DNA from: Bettongia penicillata ogilbyi
Taxonomy: Eukaryota > Chordata > Mammalia > Diprotodontia > Potoroidae
NCBI GenBank assembly: GCA_023548195.1
Contig: JAJHZJ010000496.1
Span: 10,943,570 to 11,007,569 of the forward strand
Length of the DNA: 64,000 nucleotides
Direction: 5' to 3'
Shown: positions 22,565 to 34,331 of the stretch, one piece after another
How positions within the stretch are numbered: the stretch's first letter is position 1
Layout: every line of letters begins with the position of its first letter
Notes under the pieces: model-generated
Databases searched by the model: none
What the model saw: only the letters and a program-made list of their open reading frames with translations
What the model was told of the DNA's origin: nothing
Made by a program: the position numbers and the translations under genes

Positions 22565-22775
22565 CGAATCCAGCCCTTTGTCACTGCAAGGAGTCTGTCC
22601 GTGGGGTTTTCTTGGCAAAGATGCTGGGGTGGTTTTCCTTTTCTTTTTTCCAGTGGCAAACAGAGGTTAAGTGACTTGCCTAAGAAACTTGGAAGTTTCT
22701 GAGGCTGAATTGGACCTTAGGTCTTCCTGCTTTCAAGCCTAGTGCTCCATCTACTATCTACTGCACCACCTAGTG
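22565..22775 (-). mobile_element. Marsupial SINE with RTE/BovB-like tail
   Basis: Antisense: 'ggggttttcttggcaaagatg', 'gttaagtgacttgcctaag', 'aggtcttcctgctttcaag', ending at the head 'ctactgcaccacctagtgg'. Confidence 0.87.
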
Positions 22776-22786
22776 GTTATACATGT

Positions 22787-22817
22787 TCCCCCCCCCTTTT
22801 TTTTTTTTTTTTTTAAA
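22787..22817. repeat. poly-C / poly-T tract
   Basis: Run of C then about 20 T. Confidence 0.9.
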
Positions 22818-23129
22818 TTCTGTGTTGGTTAGGGAGCTTCCTGCCTATGCTAGGGTCCTCCTCAGTACTGTTTTCTCTTTGTGCCTACATTTTCTCCTTC
22901 CTGGACTGGCTTCTTCTATGGCTTTTTTTGCCACTGACCTACGTATTTCTCTGAACCCCATGAAATCTGCTGTCCCATGATGTAAGACATAGGACAAATC
23001 TACGTCCAGTTTATTCTCTCAAGATTTTCATCATTTCCACCTCAGCAACTAGTTCTTCCTTTTGGGTGAAAATTAAACTTCCTCTTGCTCATTCATTCTT
23101 ACCTTTGAAGGATGACAGTATCATTAAGG

Positions 23130-23190
23130 TAGGTCAGTCAGTCAGTGAGGCATTATTAAATGTTTATTACATGCCAGGTACTGTGCTAAG
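23130..23190 (+). repeat. Long purine-rich repeat, copy C (head)
   Basis: 'gtttattacatgccaggtactgtgctaag'-type head that stops abruptly at 23190; the matching body starts at about 24116 ('taagcactagagatacaagg'). Confidence 0.65.
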
Positions 23191-23312
23191 CTCAGTTTCC
23201 TCACCTGTAAAGTAGCATATACCTCACAAGGTTGTTATGAGGGTTGATTGAGGTAATATTTTCAAAGCCCTTAGCATAGTACCTGGCTTGTGGTAGATGC
23301 TCTGTAAAATAT
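23191..23312 (+). repeat. MIR fragment (3' half)
   Basis: 'ctcagtttcctcacctgtaaag', 'cctcacaaggttgttatgagg', 'gtagatgctctgt'. Confidence 0.8.
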
Positions 23313-23324
23313 ACACGTGTGCTG

Positions 23325-24068
23325 TGCTTATTGCGTTTTTCAGATATCTTTTTTTTTTTTTTAACAAAATTGAAGGTTTGTGGCAGACCTGCCTCCAGTA
23401 AGTCTGTTGGTGCCATTTTCCCAACAGCATATTCCCATGGTAATTCTCACAGTATTTCAAACTCTTTTCATTATCTCTATTATGGTGATCTATGATCAGT
23501 GATTTTATTGTGACATGTTATATTGCTTATTTAAGATGGTGAACTTAATTGATAAATACGTGTTCTGACTTCCAGACACCACTTGATCCCGTCTCTCCCC
23601 AGGTCTCCCTATTCCCTGAGACACAACTGTGTTTGAATTAAGACAGTTAATATAACCCTACAGTGGCCTTTAAGTGTTCAAATGAAAGGAAGAGTCAACC
23701 ACGGGGGCAGACTTCTTTGTCTTCTTAAAAAATTGCCACAGCCACCCCAGCCTTCAGCCATCTCCATCACCCTGATTAGTCAGCAGCTGTCAACATTGAG
23801 ACAAGATCCTTCACCAGCAAAAACATTAAAGCTTGCTGAAAGCTTGTCTAGATGACAGCATATTTTAGCAATAAAGTATTTTAAATTAAAGTATGTGTAT
23901 CTTATAGACCTAATACTATTCACAGTCAATGGACTACAGTATAGTGTAAACATAACTTTAATATGCACAGGGAAACTAAAAAAATCATGTGATTTGCTTT
24001 ATTGTCATGTTTGCTTTATTCCGGTGGTCTGGAACCAAACCCACAATACCTCTGAAGTATGTCTGTAT
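23325..24068 (+). mobile_element. Tigger1-like (pogo/Tc1-mariner) element, internally deleted
   Basis: Left part: 'aattgaaggtttgtggcag', 'gcgccattttcccaacag'-like sequence, 'gatggtgaacttaattgataa', 'ccctattccctgagacacaa', up to the transposase start region 'ggcctttaagtgttcaaatg'. It then jumps at 'gaaaggaagagtc' to the extreme 3' end: 'attgccacagccaccccagcc', 'taaacataactttaatatgc', and the terminal inverted repeat 'ggtggtctggaaccaaaccc' to 'gtatgtctgta'. The full element is about 2.4 kb; only about 740 bp remain. The left TIR is partial. No transposase is left. Confidence 0.88.
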
Positions 24069-24115
24069 ACGTATTCCTATTACATATTCCTACGCGCTTC
24101 TTCCCTCCAACCCCT

Positions 24116-24305
24116 CATAAGCACTAGAGATACAAGGAAGCTCTCAAGGAGCTCACATTCTACTGGAGGAGACAACATAACGAAAAGCTTTGTACATCTA
24201 AACAGCGTAAAGGGAAGTGATTTTGTGATAGGTGGGACTTGAGCTGAATTTTGAAGGAAGCCATGAGGTGGAGGTGAGGAGGGAGAGCCATTGAAAAGAC
24301 ACAGA
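24116..24305 (+). repeat. Long purine-rich repeat, copy C (middle)
   Basis: 'taagcactagagatacaagg', 'ctcaaggagctcacattctac', 'ggtggaggtgaggaggg'. Interrupted by an L1 at 24306. Bases aaaagacacaga (24294-24305) are the probable left target duplication. Confidence 0.72.
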
Positions 24306-27007
24306 AAATTCTACCAAATACTTAAAGAACAAAACAACTCCAGTACTATATAAGCTAATTGGAAAAAGAGTCAAAGGAATCCTACCAAATTCTTTTTACA
24401 ACACAGATATGGTGTTGATATCAAACTAGGAAAACCAAGAACAGAGAGAGAAAATTATAGACCAATCTCCCTAATGAATATTGATGCAAAGATTTTAAAT
24501 AAAGTACTAGAAAGGATATTATAGCAAGGTATCCCAAAGAGAATACACTATGACCAGGTGGGATTTATGCCAGAAATGCAGGGCTGGTTCACTATTAGGA
24601 AAACATAATCACATCAATAACAAAATCAACAAAAATCATATGATTATTTCAAGATAGGCAGAAAGAGCTTTTGCCAAAATGCAACACTCATTCCTATTAA
24701 AAACACTAGAAAGCATAGGAATAAATGGAGCTGTCCCTAAAGTGATAAGTAGTAATTATAAAACCACCAGCAAGTGTTATTTGTAATGGACAAAGCCAGA
24801 AGCCTTTCCAGTAATAACGGGTGAAGCACGGATGCCCATTATCACCTCTATTACTCAATATTGTTCTAATATTACTAATTAGACAAGAAAGAGAAATTGA
24901 AGGAATTAGACTAGGCGATGAGAAAACAAAACTTCCCAGATGATATGGTATACTTAGAGAATTCTAGAATTCTAATTATTTCAACTAAGTAACCAGTTGA
25001 AATAATTAACAACTTTATCACAGTTGCAGGATATAAAGCAAACCCATCTAAATCATCAGCATTTCTATATATTACTAAGGCCAGCAGGAAGAAATAGAAA
25101 GAGAAATCCCCTTTAAAATAGCTACAGACAGTATAATACTTGGAATTCTACCTGCCAATACCAACCTAGGAGCTATAGGAACACATTGTAAAACACTTTT
25201 TACAGTTTGAATCATCTGAAAAATTGGAGAAATGTTCATTGTTTGTGAGCAGGCCAACCCAATATAATAAAAATACCAATTCTACCTAAATTAATTCACT
25301 TATTCAGTGCTATACCAATCAAATTGCCAAAAAAATATTTTATGGAGGTAGAAAAAAAAATAACTTCATCTGGAAGAGCAAAAGGTCAAGAATATCAAGG
25401 GAATCATCAATGGAAAAAATGTGAAGGAAAGTAGCTTAGTAGTACCGGATCTCAAACTGTATTACAAAGTGGTCATCATCAAAACAATCTGAGAGTGGCT
25501 AAGAACTAGAGTGATGGACCAGTGGAATAGATCAGATATACAGTACACAGCATAAATAACAACAGTAATCTAGTGTTGGGCAAACCCAAAGATCCCAGAT
25601 TTGGGGACAAGAAATCATTAGCTGACAAAAATTTCTGGGAAAACTTGGAAAGCAGTTTGGCAGAAACTAGGTATAAGCCAACATTCTCACACTATGTACC
25701 AAGATAAAGTCTCAGTGGGTATAATCTTTAGACATAGAGGGTGATACCATAAGCAAATTAGGAGAGCATGGAATAGTTTTCCTGTCAGATGTATGAACAA
25801 GGGAAGAATTGGTGACCAAACAAGATATGTAGAACATTTTGAAATATAAAATGGTCAAATTAAAAAGGCCTTGCACAAACAAAACCAACGCAACCAGGAT
25901 TAGAAGAAAAGCAGCAAACTGGGGAAATTTTTTTTAAAGCAAGTTCTCTGATAAAAGCCTCGTTTCTCAAATATATAGAAAGCTAAGTCAAATATTTAAG
26001 AAAACAAGTCATTCTCCAGTTGACGAATGGTCAAAGGATATGAACAGGCAATTTTCAGATGGAGAAATCAAAGCTATCTATAGTTACATTTTTAAAATGC
26101 TCTAAGTCTACTGATTAGGGAAATGCAAATGAAATCAATTCAGGTACCACCTGACACCTAACATTGATTGGCTGACATGACAGAAAAAGAAAATGACAAA
26201 TGTTGGAGGAGTGTGGAAAAATAGGGGTACTATGGTAGAGTGTGAACTGATCTGACCATTCTGGAGAAGAATTTGGGACTGTGCCCAAAGGGCTACAAAG
26301 CTGTACATCCTCTTTGATCCAACAATACCAGTAACAGCTCTGTATCCCAAAGGCATCAAAGAAAAAGGAAAAGGACCTATATGCACAAAAATATAGCAAG
26401 TCTTTTTTGTGGTGGCAAAGAATTGGAAATTGAAGGGAAGCCCATTAATTGGTAAATGAATGAACAAGTTGTGGTGTACAATTATGATGGGATACTCTTA
26501 TGCTGTGAGAAATGACACGAAAGATGCTTTCAGAAAAACCTGGAAAGATTTACATGAACTGATGAAAATGAAGCGAGCAAAACCAGGAGAACGATGCAAA
26601 CTGTAATGGCAATCTTGTAGTGATAATGAACTGTGAGTGACTTATTATGCTCAGCAGTACGATCCAAGACAATTCCGAAGGATTTATGATGAAAAATACT
26701 ATCCATCCTCAGAGAAAGAACTGATGGATAAAATATGAATCGCATACTTTTAAAACTTTATTCTTCTTCTTGGTTTTGGTCTGCATTTTCTTTCACGGCA
26801 TGGCAAATATTTGCTTATAAATAAATATAAATAAATGTTTTATATGACTGCACATGTATAATCTATATCAAATTGCTTACTTTGTCGGAAGAGCGTGGGG
26901 AGGGAAGGAGGGAGAGAATTTGGAATTCAAAATTTAAAAAAAAGAATGCTGATTTTTTTTTTGTTTGCATGCAATGGAGAATAAAAATAATTAAATTTAA
27001 AAAAAAG
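24306..27007 (+). mobile_element. 5'-truncated L1, ORF2 reverse-transcriptase part to 3' end
   Basis: 2.7-kb sense copy. Translation pieces include [19 protein letters not shown] and QVGFMPEMQGWF, the standard L1 RT start region, followed by ORF2 C-terminal sequence and a 3'UTR ('agaaagaactgatggataaaa', 'gaggggaaggagg'-like G-rich patch at 26895-26915) with an A-rich end at 26990-27007. Frames have many stops. It splits copy C of the long repeat. Probable target duplication: aaaagacacaga / aaaaagtacaga (27008-27019), 9 of 12 identical. Confidence 0.87.
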
Positions 27008-27370
27008 AAAAAGTACAGAGGCAGGAAATAGAGTGTGTGTGAGGAACAGTATGTTGTGTGTGAGAATTCAGTGTCGTTGGAACAAAGAATCATGGAGGAG
27101 AGAAAAATGTAAGACAACTGAAAAGGTAGAAAGTGATCATGTTCCCAATTTAAAAGCCAAATGAAGGATTTTACATATGATCCTGAGGTGATAGAGAGCC
27201 CTGGAGTTTACTGTATATGGGGTGACGTAGACATGCCCTTTAGGAAGATCACTTTGTAGGGAGAGAGACTTGGGGCAAAAAGACCCAACGTCAGGCTATT
27301 GCAACAGTCTAGGTGGAGAGAGGATGAAGACTGGCACCAGAGCTGCCCTGCTTTGGGTAGAGAGGGAACC
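27008..27370 (+). repeat. Long purine-rich repeat, copy C (right part)
   Basis: 'ggcaggaaatagagtgtgtg', 'gatcctgaggtgatagagagcc', 'aggaagatcactttgtaggg', 'ggctattgcaacagtctagg'. Continues 24116-24305 across the L1. Confidence 0.75.
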
Positions 27371-28479
27371 CCAGCCAACGTCTAGATAAGAGAAGTCCCC
27401 TCCACCTCACTACTGCGTTGTGCCTGTGCACCAAGTTTGTGATGTGTTTCCTGAGCTCATCAATTTCTTCTTAAAGTCCAGGTGGACCCTAGTATAATCT
27501 GATCACAACATGGCTTCTTTCTCTGTTCTCATTGATCTCACCCCCATCTTGCCCTCTCCTGCTGCTCCATTCTGCTTCATAGATCTCCTCACATGAGACT
27601 TTCTTATTGTATGGGAGGCTGCCCTTGCCTCCTTGCTTGTTTCCTTTGAGTTTCTCAGAGCCAGATTCTAGCCATGAGTCTCATCCTATCAGATCTCACC
27701 GATACCTCTAAGGTCAAAGTTGCCACTTCCTGTTAACCCTTGTCTTACTCAGTACCCATACTTCGTGCATGTTTATGCAGACATGTGAAACCCAAGGCCT
27801 CCTTACGCGTTATACATTTTGTCTCCTTTTTACTTATGGTGTCTCTACTGCTATTGTTCTTCCTGTATGATTGTTCTTCCTGTATGAGAGTTATTCTCGA
27901 TGCTGTTGTGATGGCTGGATCAAAAGGGGCAGTTTTCTTCTTTCCCATTTCCTTTGGATCATTCTGCAAGATTCCCAGCACAGTGGAGAGAAGGTATGTT
28001 ACTGATCTGTGAATGAGCTTGAAAGACCCAGATCCTGTATCTTAACTGCCTTATGAGAGGTATATATGACTTGGGTTTTGGAGAAAGGAACTTATCTTAC
28101 CTTTTATATTTCCCACAAGGCAAGTATATCCAGCTTTCTTCCCCTTCCCTTTTTGTTTTTGCAGGTACCTTCTGCAAAGGTTCCCCTATGAAGGTTTTAA
28201 TTTTGAAACAGTGATAAAACCCTAAGCTTGAGGTCACTTACTTGGCTGAATTTCTCCAACCTGTAAAAACGAAGTAACTAGCTATGTCAGTATTTTTCTC
28301 CCTGCTCCCTGAGGGGTGTAAAACTATCTACCCTTAGTATGGACCTAGTGTTACTCAGCACTTGGGGCAGTGATCGTTGGCAGTACTCCATATGCCCTTC
28401 GCTGTTTTGACAGGGCCTGCCATGTATCCAGTAATCAAAACTCTGGGGGTCTAGGTTGATACTTGGCCATTTTGGATAC
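27371..28479. other. Intergenic, unassigned
   Basis: Nothing recognised. The + open frame at 27740-28012 has no known domain and overlaps an equal-length minus frame, so it is probably chance. Confidence 0.45.
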
Positions 28480-28700
28480 TAGTTCAGGTGTGTAATAAAT
28501 CTCCACCTGTGCTGATAGGGCTCTGACCTTCCCCTCTCTAGGCCTCAGTTTTCTCATCTGTGAAATGCGGATGTGGGAAACAAGGTGCCCCAGAGGGCCA
28601 ACTCTCTCATTTTACAGAGGAGGAAATAGAGGGCCAGGGAAGTTACACAATTTGTCCAAATTCGCTAGGCTTCTGAGGTCCCTTCTAGGTGTCCCCTCTG
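28480..28700. repeat. MIR fragments, two orientations
   Basis: A sense piece at 28540-28570 ('ggcctcagttttctcatctg') is followed by an antisense piece at 28605-28700 ('tcattttacagaggaggaaatag', 'gaagttacacaatttgtcc'). Confidence 0.65.
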
Positions 28701-29429
28701 CAGATGGGGAAAAGGTGAGACTACTGAATTGAATGGACTTTAAAGGAGGAAAGGTTATTGAGGGATATTGGCAGTGAAATACTTTGGAAGCTGTTGATGG
28801 AGAGTGAGGGTCAGCACCTCCATCCCCTCTTCTGGCCTTGGGGAGAAATATCTGAGATTTTGAGCTCTATGGGCTTGTACAAAGTTAGAAAAAAGAAAAT
28901 GACCAACTTGTAATCTTTGTTGGAAAGGAAGGCAGGTGACAGGCGAAGAGATTAGCACATTCTGTTGTTCAAGTCAAAGGATGGCTTTTCTGAAGGGCAG
29001 TTGTGATTCCTCGTTCTCTCTCAGAGACGGAGATGGGCATTAGCTTCCTAGTAGCCATTTCCCCCCTGCCCTTTCCAAAGATTATTTGCCCTGGCAGAAA
29101 AAAAAACGCAAACAAACAAAATTTGATCAGCTGTTTTCTCCAACCTTAGTTGATAAGTTAGTTACTTGATAACTAAATCCTTATTGATGGGGACTTGGAG
29201 GACTTAGAGGGACTGGAAAGTTGCTAGGAGACTTAATATGCTGAAAGAAGTACTTCAAATGTAAATGGTTACTAAGCAAGTTAAATTCATCTTATTGCTG
29301 TTCAGCATTTTTAATAAAACATTTAATTAAAAATTAAAATGAGAGGGTTGGACCAGCACTTCCAAGGGGCATCCATTTCAGTTCCAAATCTATGATCCTA
29401 CAATCTGCACTTTCCCATCCAATGAACAG
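28701..29429. other. Intergenic, unassigned
   Basis: No repeat recognised; 29080-29340 is AT-rich. Confidence 0.45.
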
Positions 29430-29830
29430 ATGACCAGTCTATTTGAAGACCTCTAGTAAAACCCAGCACTTGACTCTGATTCTTACTACTTGTATAACCT
29501 TGGCCAGGATTGCTAGGTGATGACATAGTGCATAGAGTGCTGGGCCGGGACTCAGAAAGATATGAGTTTAAAGTTAGCTTTACTTTTTAGCTATGTGACC
29601 CTGGGCAAGTCACTTAACCCTGTTTGCCTTAATTTCCTCATCTGTACAATAAGCTGGAGTAGGCAACAGCAAACCGCTCCAGTATCTCTGCCAAGAAAAC
29701 CCCAAATTGGGATCACAAAGAGTCAGACAGGACACAACAACCTTGGGTCAAATTGCTTAACCTGTCTGGGCCTTGGTTCATCATCTGTAAAATGATGGAA
29801 TTGGATTCTATGACCTATTAAAGTCCGATC
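29430..29830 (+). repeat. MIR split by a SINE
   Basis: The left part ends 'tacttgtataaccttgg' (to 29503). The right part resumes 'gtcaaattgcttaacctg', 'ggccttggttcatcatctgt' (29747-29830). The two halves join into one MIR when the SINE is removed. Confidence 0.8.
29504..29738 (+). mobile_element. Marsupial SINE with RTE/BovB-like tail, inside a MIR
   Basis: 'tgacatagtgcatagagtgctgg', 'gtgaccctgggcaagtcac', 'gccaagaaaaccccaaat', 'gagtcagacaggacacaac'. Flanked by an 8-bp target duplication aaccttgg (29496-29503 and 29739-29746). Confidence 0.9.
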
Positions 29831-29949
29831 TGGCTCAAAAACCTTTAATCCAATGGTCCCAGTTTATTATACATCAGGTCCTTGTAAACTATGATGTGTT
29901 GCATAAATGTGAACTAGTCTCATGTTTTAAAAGCAAGTTTTATTAATAT

Positions 29950-30475
29950 GTTTTATCATAAAATAAGATGTACTGATAAATTTTATTTTAAAAACTTAAT
30001 ATATCCCCTACATTCCTTAACATATTCGTCTCCCCAACCTCTCCCAAAGAGCCATCCCACATAATAATATTTGAATAAAACAAGAAAAAACCTGAAAATT
30101 CTACAGAATTAAAAAAAATCAAGACGCATCAAGCATATTTTTAAAAAGTCTGACATTATATGCAATATCCAACATTTTTGGGCCACACCCCTTCTGCAAA
30201 GGGGTAGGAGGAGGTATTTTCTCATATCTTGTTGTCTGGGCCAAGCTTGATAATGATTTCACAGAAATCAGTTTTAAGCATGTTGTGGTGCTCTTTCCAT
30301 TTCCATCATAGTAAATATTGTGTTCCTTGTGTTCCTGGTTTTCTCTGTTTCCCTTACCAAACTCTTTCCATCCTTCTCTGTATTCATCATATTATTTCTT
30401 ATAGCAGAATTATTCTACATTACGTTCATGTACCACCACTTGTTTAGTCATTAAACAAGGAGTATCCTCTGGTTC
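29950..30475 (-). mobile_element. L1-lineage 3' end, antisense
   Basis: 'aaaagtctgacattatatgc', 'ctgcaaaggggtaggagg', 'tcatatcttgttgtctggg', 'attcatcatattatttctta'. Same module as 22040, 37020 and 48895. Confidence 0.68.
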
Positions 30476-30534
30476 TAATGTTCACTGTCTTTTGTCTGGA
30501 TTAAGAAAGAACACTGATGTTACTTTGGACCAGA

Positions 30535-30745
30535 GTAGACTGGTATGATGGGAAGAACTCTCAACTTGGAGGCAGAAGAGCAGGGTTCAGATTCTGGCTC
30601 TGCTACTTACTGGTTGTGTCACCTACCCTTTCTGAGCTGAAGAGCTCACCTACTCATTTTGCAGATGAGGAGAGGTGAAATGACTTGTCACACAGGGCAG
30701 AGCCCAGATTTAAACCCCAACACTCTATTTCCAGATCTCACATTC
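30535..30745. repeat. MIR fragments
   Basis: Sense 5' half ('gggttcagattctggctctg', 'ctacttactggttgtgtc'), then an antisense piece from 30655 ('ttttgcagatgaggagagg', 'gacttgtcacacagggcag'). Confidence 0.72.
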
Positions 30746-30964
30746 TCTTAATTGTCTCCAGGATTTCACTAAGAGCTTCCCCTAATGAGGACCCCACTAA
30801 CTTTCCCATCTTTATTTCACACTCCAAATTAAAATCTAAGGTGATTGGTTCCATGCAGATCCCATAATAACACAAGCATCTTGGATTTGTCCTTTAGAGT
30901 CTTCATGGATCAGTACATTTTGTTTAATTGTCCTTATGACATTTTACAGAGACTAGTAAGGCAA

Positions 30965-31180
30965 AGGAAGGAAATGTGCATTTGTAAAATGCCTACACTT
31001 CACAACTGTTACCTCATTTGATCCAGACGACAACCCTGCAAGGTAGGTACTATCACTATCCCCATTTTACAGTTGGAGAAACTGAGGCAGACAGGAGTAC
31101 ACAGCTATTAAATGTCTTGAACGCTGGTCTTCCTGACTCCAGGCCCAGTGCATTACCCATTGTGCCACACTGCCTTTCCA
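30965..31180 (-). repeat. MIR-type CORE-SINE
   Basis: Antisense: 'ttacctcatttgatccagac', 'ccattttacagttggagaaac', 'tcttcctgactccaggccc'. Confidence 0.9.
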
Positions 31181-31374
31181 TCAGTTGATTCTCCACAGAA
31201 TAGAAATCCTGTAGCTCTTTGGAAGTGTACTTTGCTAAGTCTGGACAAGCAGGGCGATTAATTTTTTACCTGCTGTTAAGGTAAGTATAGGAAATATTGG
31301 AAGTCATTCATTTCTGTTTGTTTTGTGAAATTCATGCTTTCATATCTCCACATTTATAGAAACAACTTTATCAG

Positions 31375-31480
31375 CTAAACAAACAGCAAGCATTTATTAA
31401 GCAGTAGAGACTGAACTCAGTACTGGAGATACAAATGAAAAGGAAACAGTTGGTGGTCTCATAGAGCTTACATTGACAAC
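31375..31480 (+). repeat. Long purine-rich repeat, head fragment
   Basis: 'gcaagcatttattaagcag', 'actcagtactggagatacaa', 'ggtctcatagagcttacattg'. Confidence 0.65.
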
Positions 31481-31515
31481 ATATGTATATATATATGTAT
31501 GTATGTATGTATGTA
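31481..31515. repeat. (TATG)n microsatellite
   Basis: TATA/TATG run immediately after the repeat head. Confidence 0.9.
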
Positions 31516-33094
31516 AGATTGAGTAAACAATTCTAGTTACCATACCCCACTTAAAATAAGTGATATACTGCTTATTTAGTCATTTAAACTTCATCTTAGG
31601 TTTTAGGTAAAGTGTTAAAAGTTTTAAAAGCTATTGGAAGAAATGAAATTATGCCAGACAGGAAGTATATTTGAACCGTTTGAGGGATTTTGTCTTAGCT
31701 ACCGTATCCTGTGTAAAAAGCATTATGTTGGCTGGAATCTGAGAAATAGAGTGAATATCAAGCCAGAAGAAAGAATGGTCCAATAAACCCCTGAGAAGAA
31801 AGGGGAGGGGAGAAAAAGGAAGAAGGAGACGCATTGACCTTGGCCTTGCTCTGGATCTCCTCCTATTTTCTACCCCCACCTTCCCTTTGGCCAAAGAAGG
31901 CCTTTTCATCAAGCAGGAGGATCCAGGGTGGACTTCTCACCCTACTATTATCCTTAGATCAGCTGATGGCAGTGTCTGTCCTGGCAGTTCACAACTTCAC
32001 AAAGAGCCCAGCAAAGAAATCACAACATGCCCAGGGGAGCTTTTTGAGCACCCCCCAAAATGGGAGAGAGATGCTACTAGCACCCTTTGGCTGTATGTGT
32101 TTTGTAGGTTGGAGCCCTACATCAAAACATACCTGTTTTCCCTTGTGTTACGTTGGAGTCCCCTTCCCTGATAATTAAACTGATCAGTGAAGTCACCACG
32201 AGTGGCTAAAGCTTCTCATTGTACTTTGACAGAGTCCAGGTCTGTCTGTTAATCCAAATTAGATTAGAACCTTGGGAATTACTGGCACAGTGGCAGGCTA
32301 ATGGGAGAGCTATTTTGGGGTGAGCCAGTCTTTTGACACCTCAAACAGACATGCCTATTCCAAGAGCCACTCCTAACAACTTAATCCTCTGAGAAAATCT
32401 GGGCTTAGCTCCTGTAAATCCCCAATCCCTTTCCACTCTTCTGGCATACTGGGCAGATAAATGAAAAGGGTTTGTGATTCTCCAGACTGTCCCCTTCATT
32501 CTCTTGCTGCTGGGATTGCATATCCTCCTGTAATCAGCTCAGTCAGTGAGGGAATCCCACTGAAATATTGCCCTCTTTAACTCCATGGATGTCTAGGGCC
32601 TAACAGCTGGACTATGTCAAACAGCAGGTGTAAGACCCAAATGGTGGTCGCAGTGGCCTCCAGATAAGGTATAGGAATTCACCTCCCTTGTGCCCCATGG
32701 GGAGGTCTCTGATGTCTTGCCTTGAAACCTGATGTGCCCAAAGCTGATTGTTATAGTAACAGCTAACATTTATGTTCTTCACGTAGCTGCCATAGTGATT
32801 TTCTGTAAACGCAGGTCTAGCTGTGTTACCCCCTTTGCTCAGTGAACTCCAGAAGGTTGCTCTGTTTCCAACCTGGTTGGTTGATACCTTCTTAGGCAGC
32901 CTAGTGCCTGGCTCCCAGAGGTTCTCCATATTGCCCAATCCTACTGTATTACCAATTTCTGAACTCATGCAATCCACCAGCCTCACTTTCTCTGATAGGT
33001 GGGATTACAGCCTGTCTGTGTTGGTGCCCACTTTTATTCACCTCTCCCCTGTGACTCCAAGAAGCTGGGGGTGTGCAGTGGCTACACTGATAAA
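31516..33094. other. Intergenic, unassigned
   Basis: 1.6 kb with no element I can name. Open frames at 31834-32178 and 32612-32986 show no recognisable domain or splice context. Confidence 0.45.
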
Positions 33095-33475
33095 ACTGTC
33101 TTAGCAGACAGGTCAAACTAGTTTGAGGGTAACTCAAGCCTGTTGGTGAGTTAGGGGGGTGTCCACCCCAAACATGTGAAGTGGGCTGATTAGAACAGTT
33201 TGTTCCAACAGCCATGAAGGCATCTGAAGCAGGTGCTGCGGAGTACTTCGAGCTTGGTCAGACATCAAAGACTCCAAGGTAATCCACTGCATCCAGCGCC
33301 ATTGTCAGTCATCCTAACTTTTGTCTAGTTACTGGACTTAAGTAATTTTGGAAGAGAGAACGAGGCTGTGACTTTGTGCATTTTTATCTCACTTAAATCC
33401 AATTCACTTATAAGGCAAAACATCACCCTGTGATGTCATGGATCCTCTTTGAAAATGAAGGATGAGCAGAAAACC
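33095..33475 (+). mobile_element. SINE-like marsupial repeat, second tail type
   Basis: 'actcaagcctgttggtgag', 'gaacagtttgttccaacagcc', 'gagcttggtcagacatcaaag', 'cactgcatccagcgccattg', 'cacttaaatccaattcactt', and the 3' tail 'tgatgtcatggatcctcttt' then 'aatgaaggatgagc'. I recall this as a common marsupial repeat but do not assert its name. Confidence 0.65.
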
Positions 33476-33984
33476 AAAAAACCAGGATTGTACTGCCACG
33501 CTCAGCCCCAGGATCACTTTTATACATCATCCTGAGCCACAGAGAAGAACCTCATTGGAGAATTTGCCCCAGTAACCAATCCCTCACTTCTCTCTTCCTT
33601 CAGACTTCTCTCCTTATCATTTCCATTCTTGATGTTATCAGCATCCCTATGCCTGGCTTGCTTTCCCTGATAGCAACCATATATAGCCATTATAGCCCCT
33701 TCTGTCTACTGTTCCTGTGGAAACACTGGCATCTGTATACACGAAAGGGATTGAGTTCCCTGACAAGCTGAGGACCTATTAGCTTCTACTTGACAGGGTG
33801 CCGATGGATGTTCTTCCTGTTCATCCAAATGGAAGGCTGTGCCTGTGAACTTCTGAGAGAGAGCTGTGTTGCAATTGTCATTCTTTGATTTTTTTTTCTA
33901 GACACACATTATATAAAATCCAAACCTACATCATTCCAAGGGCGATGTATGTGTGTGTGTTTTTATTTAAAATTCAACTGGGAG
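33476..33984. other. Intergenic, unassigned
   Basis: Nothing recognised; short (TG) run at 33948-33960. Confidence 0.5.
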
Positions 33985-34105
33985 TATGTACACTCTAGAA
34001 AGTAGAAGACATATCAATTTTCATCTTTGTTCCTCAAACACCTGACACAATTGTGCCTGACACCTTATCAGCATTTAAAATATGCTCAATAAATGATTGT
34101 TAAAA
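33985..34105 (+). repeat. L2 3' end
   Basis: 'ttgtgcctgacaccttatcag' and 'atgctcaataaatgattg'. Confidence 0.72.
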
Positions 34106-34331
34106 GGTAGAACCTTCATAAAAGCCCATACTTTTTCTCTTTTTCTAAAGCATTAAGGTAGGTGACTTCAGTTTATCTCTGGACCTTCTCCTGAAGACTT
34201 TCCAACTGAGTAGGACCTCAAACTCCACTGGTAGAGTCTTTTAGAAATTAAGTTGACCCTATGAAAGAGAACGGTTTATTCACCATGATTAATATAATGG
34301 ATCTCCCTTCATTAGTAGGTGCTTGATAAAT

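Noticed and set aside
24306..27007. Active L1
   Set aside because: 5'-truncated and full of stop codons and indels.
31834..32178. Possible small gene (114-codon frame)
   Set aside because: No homology, no codon bias that I can see, no splice partners; overlaps another frame of similar length.
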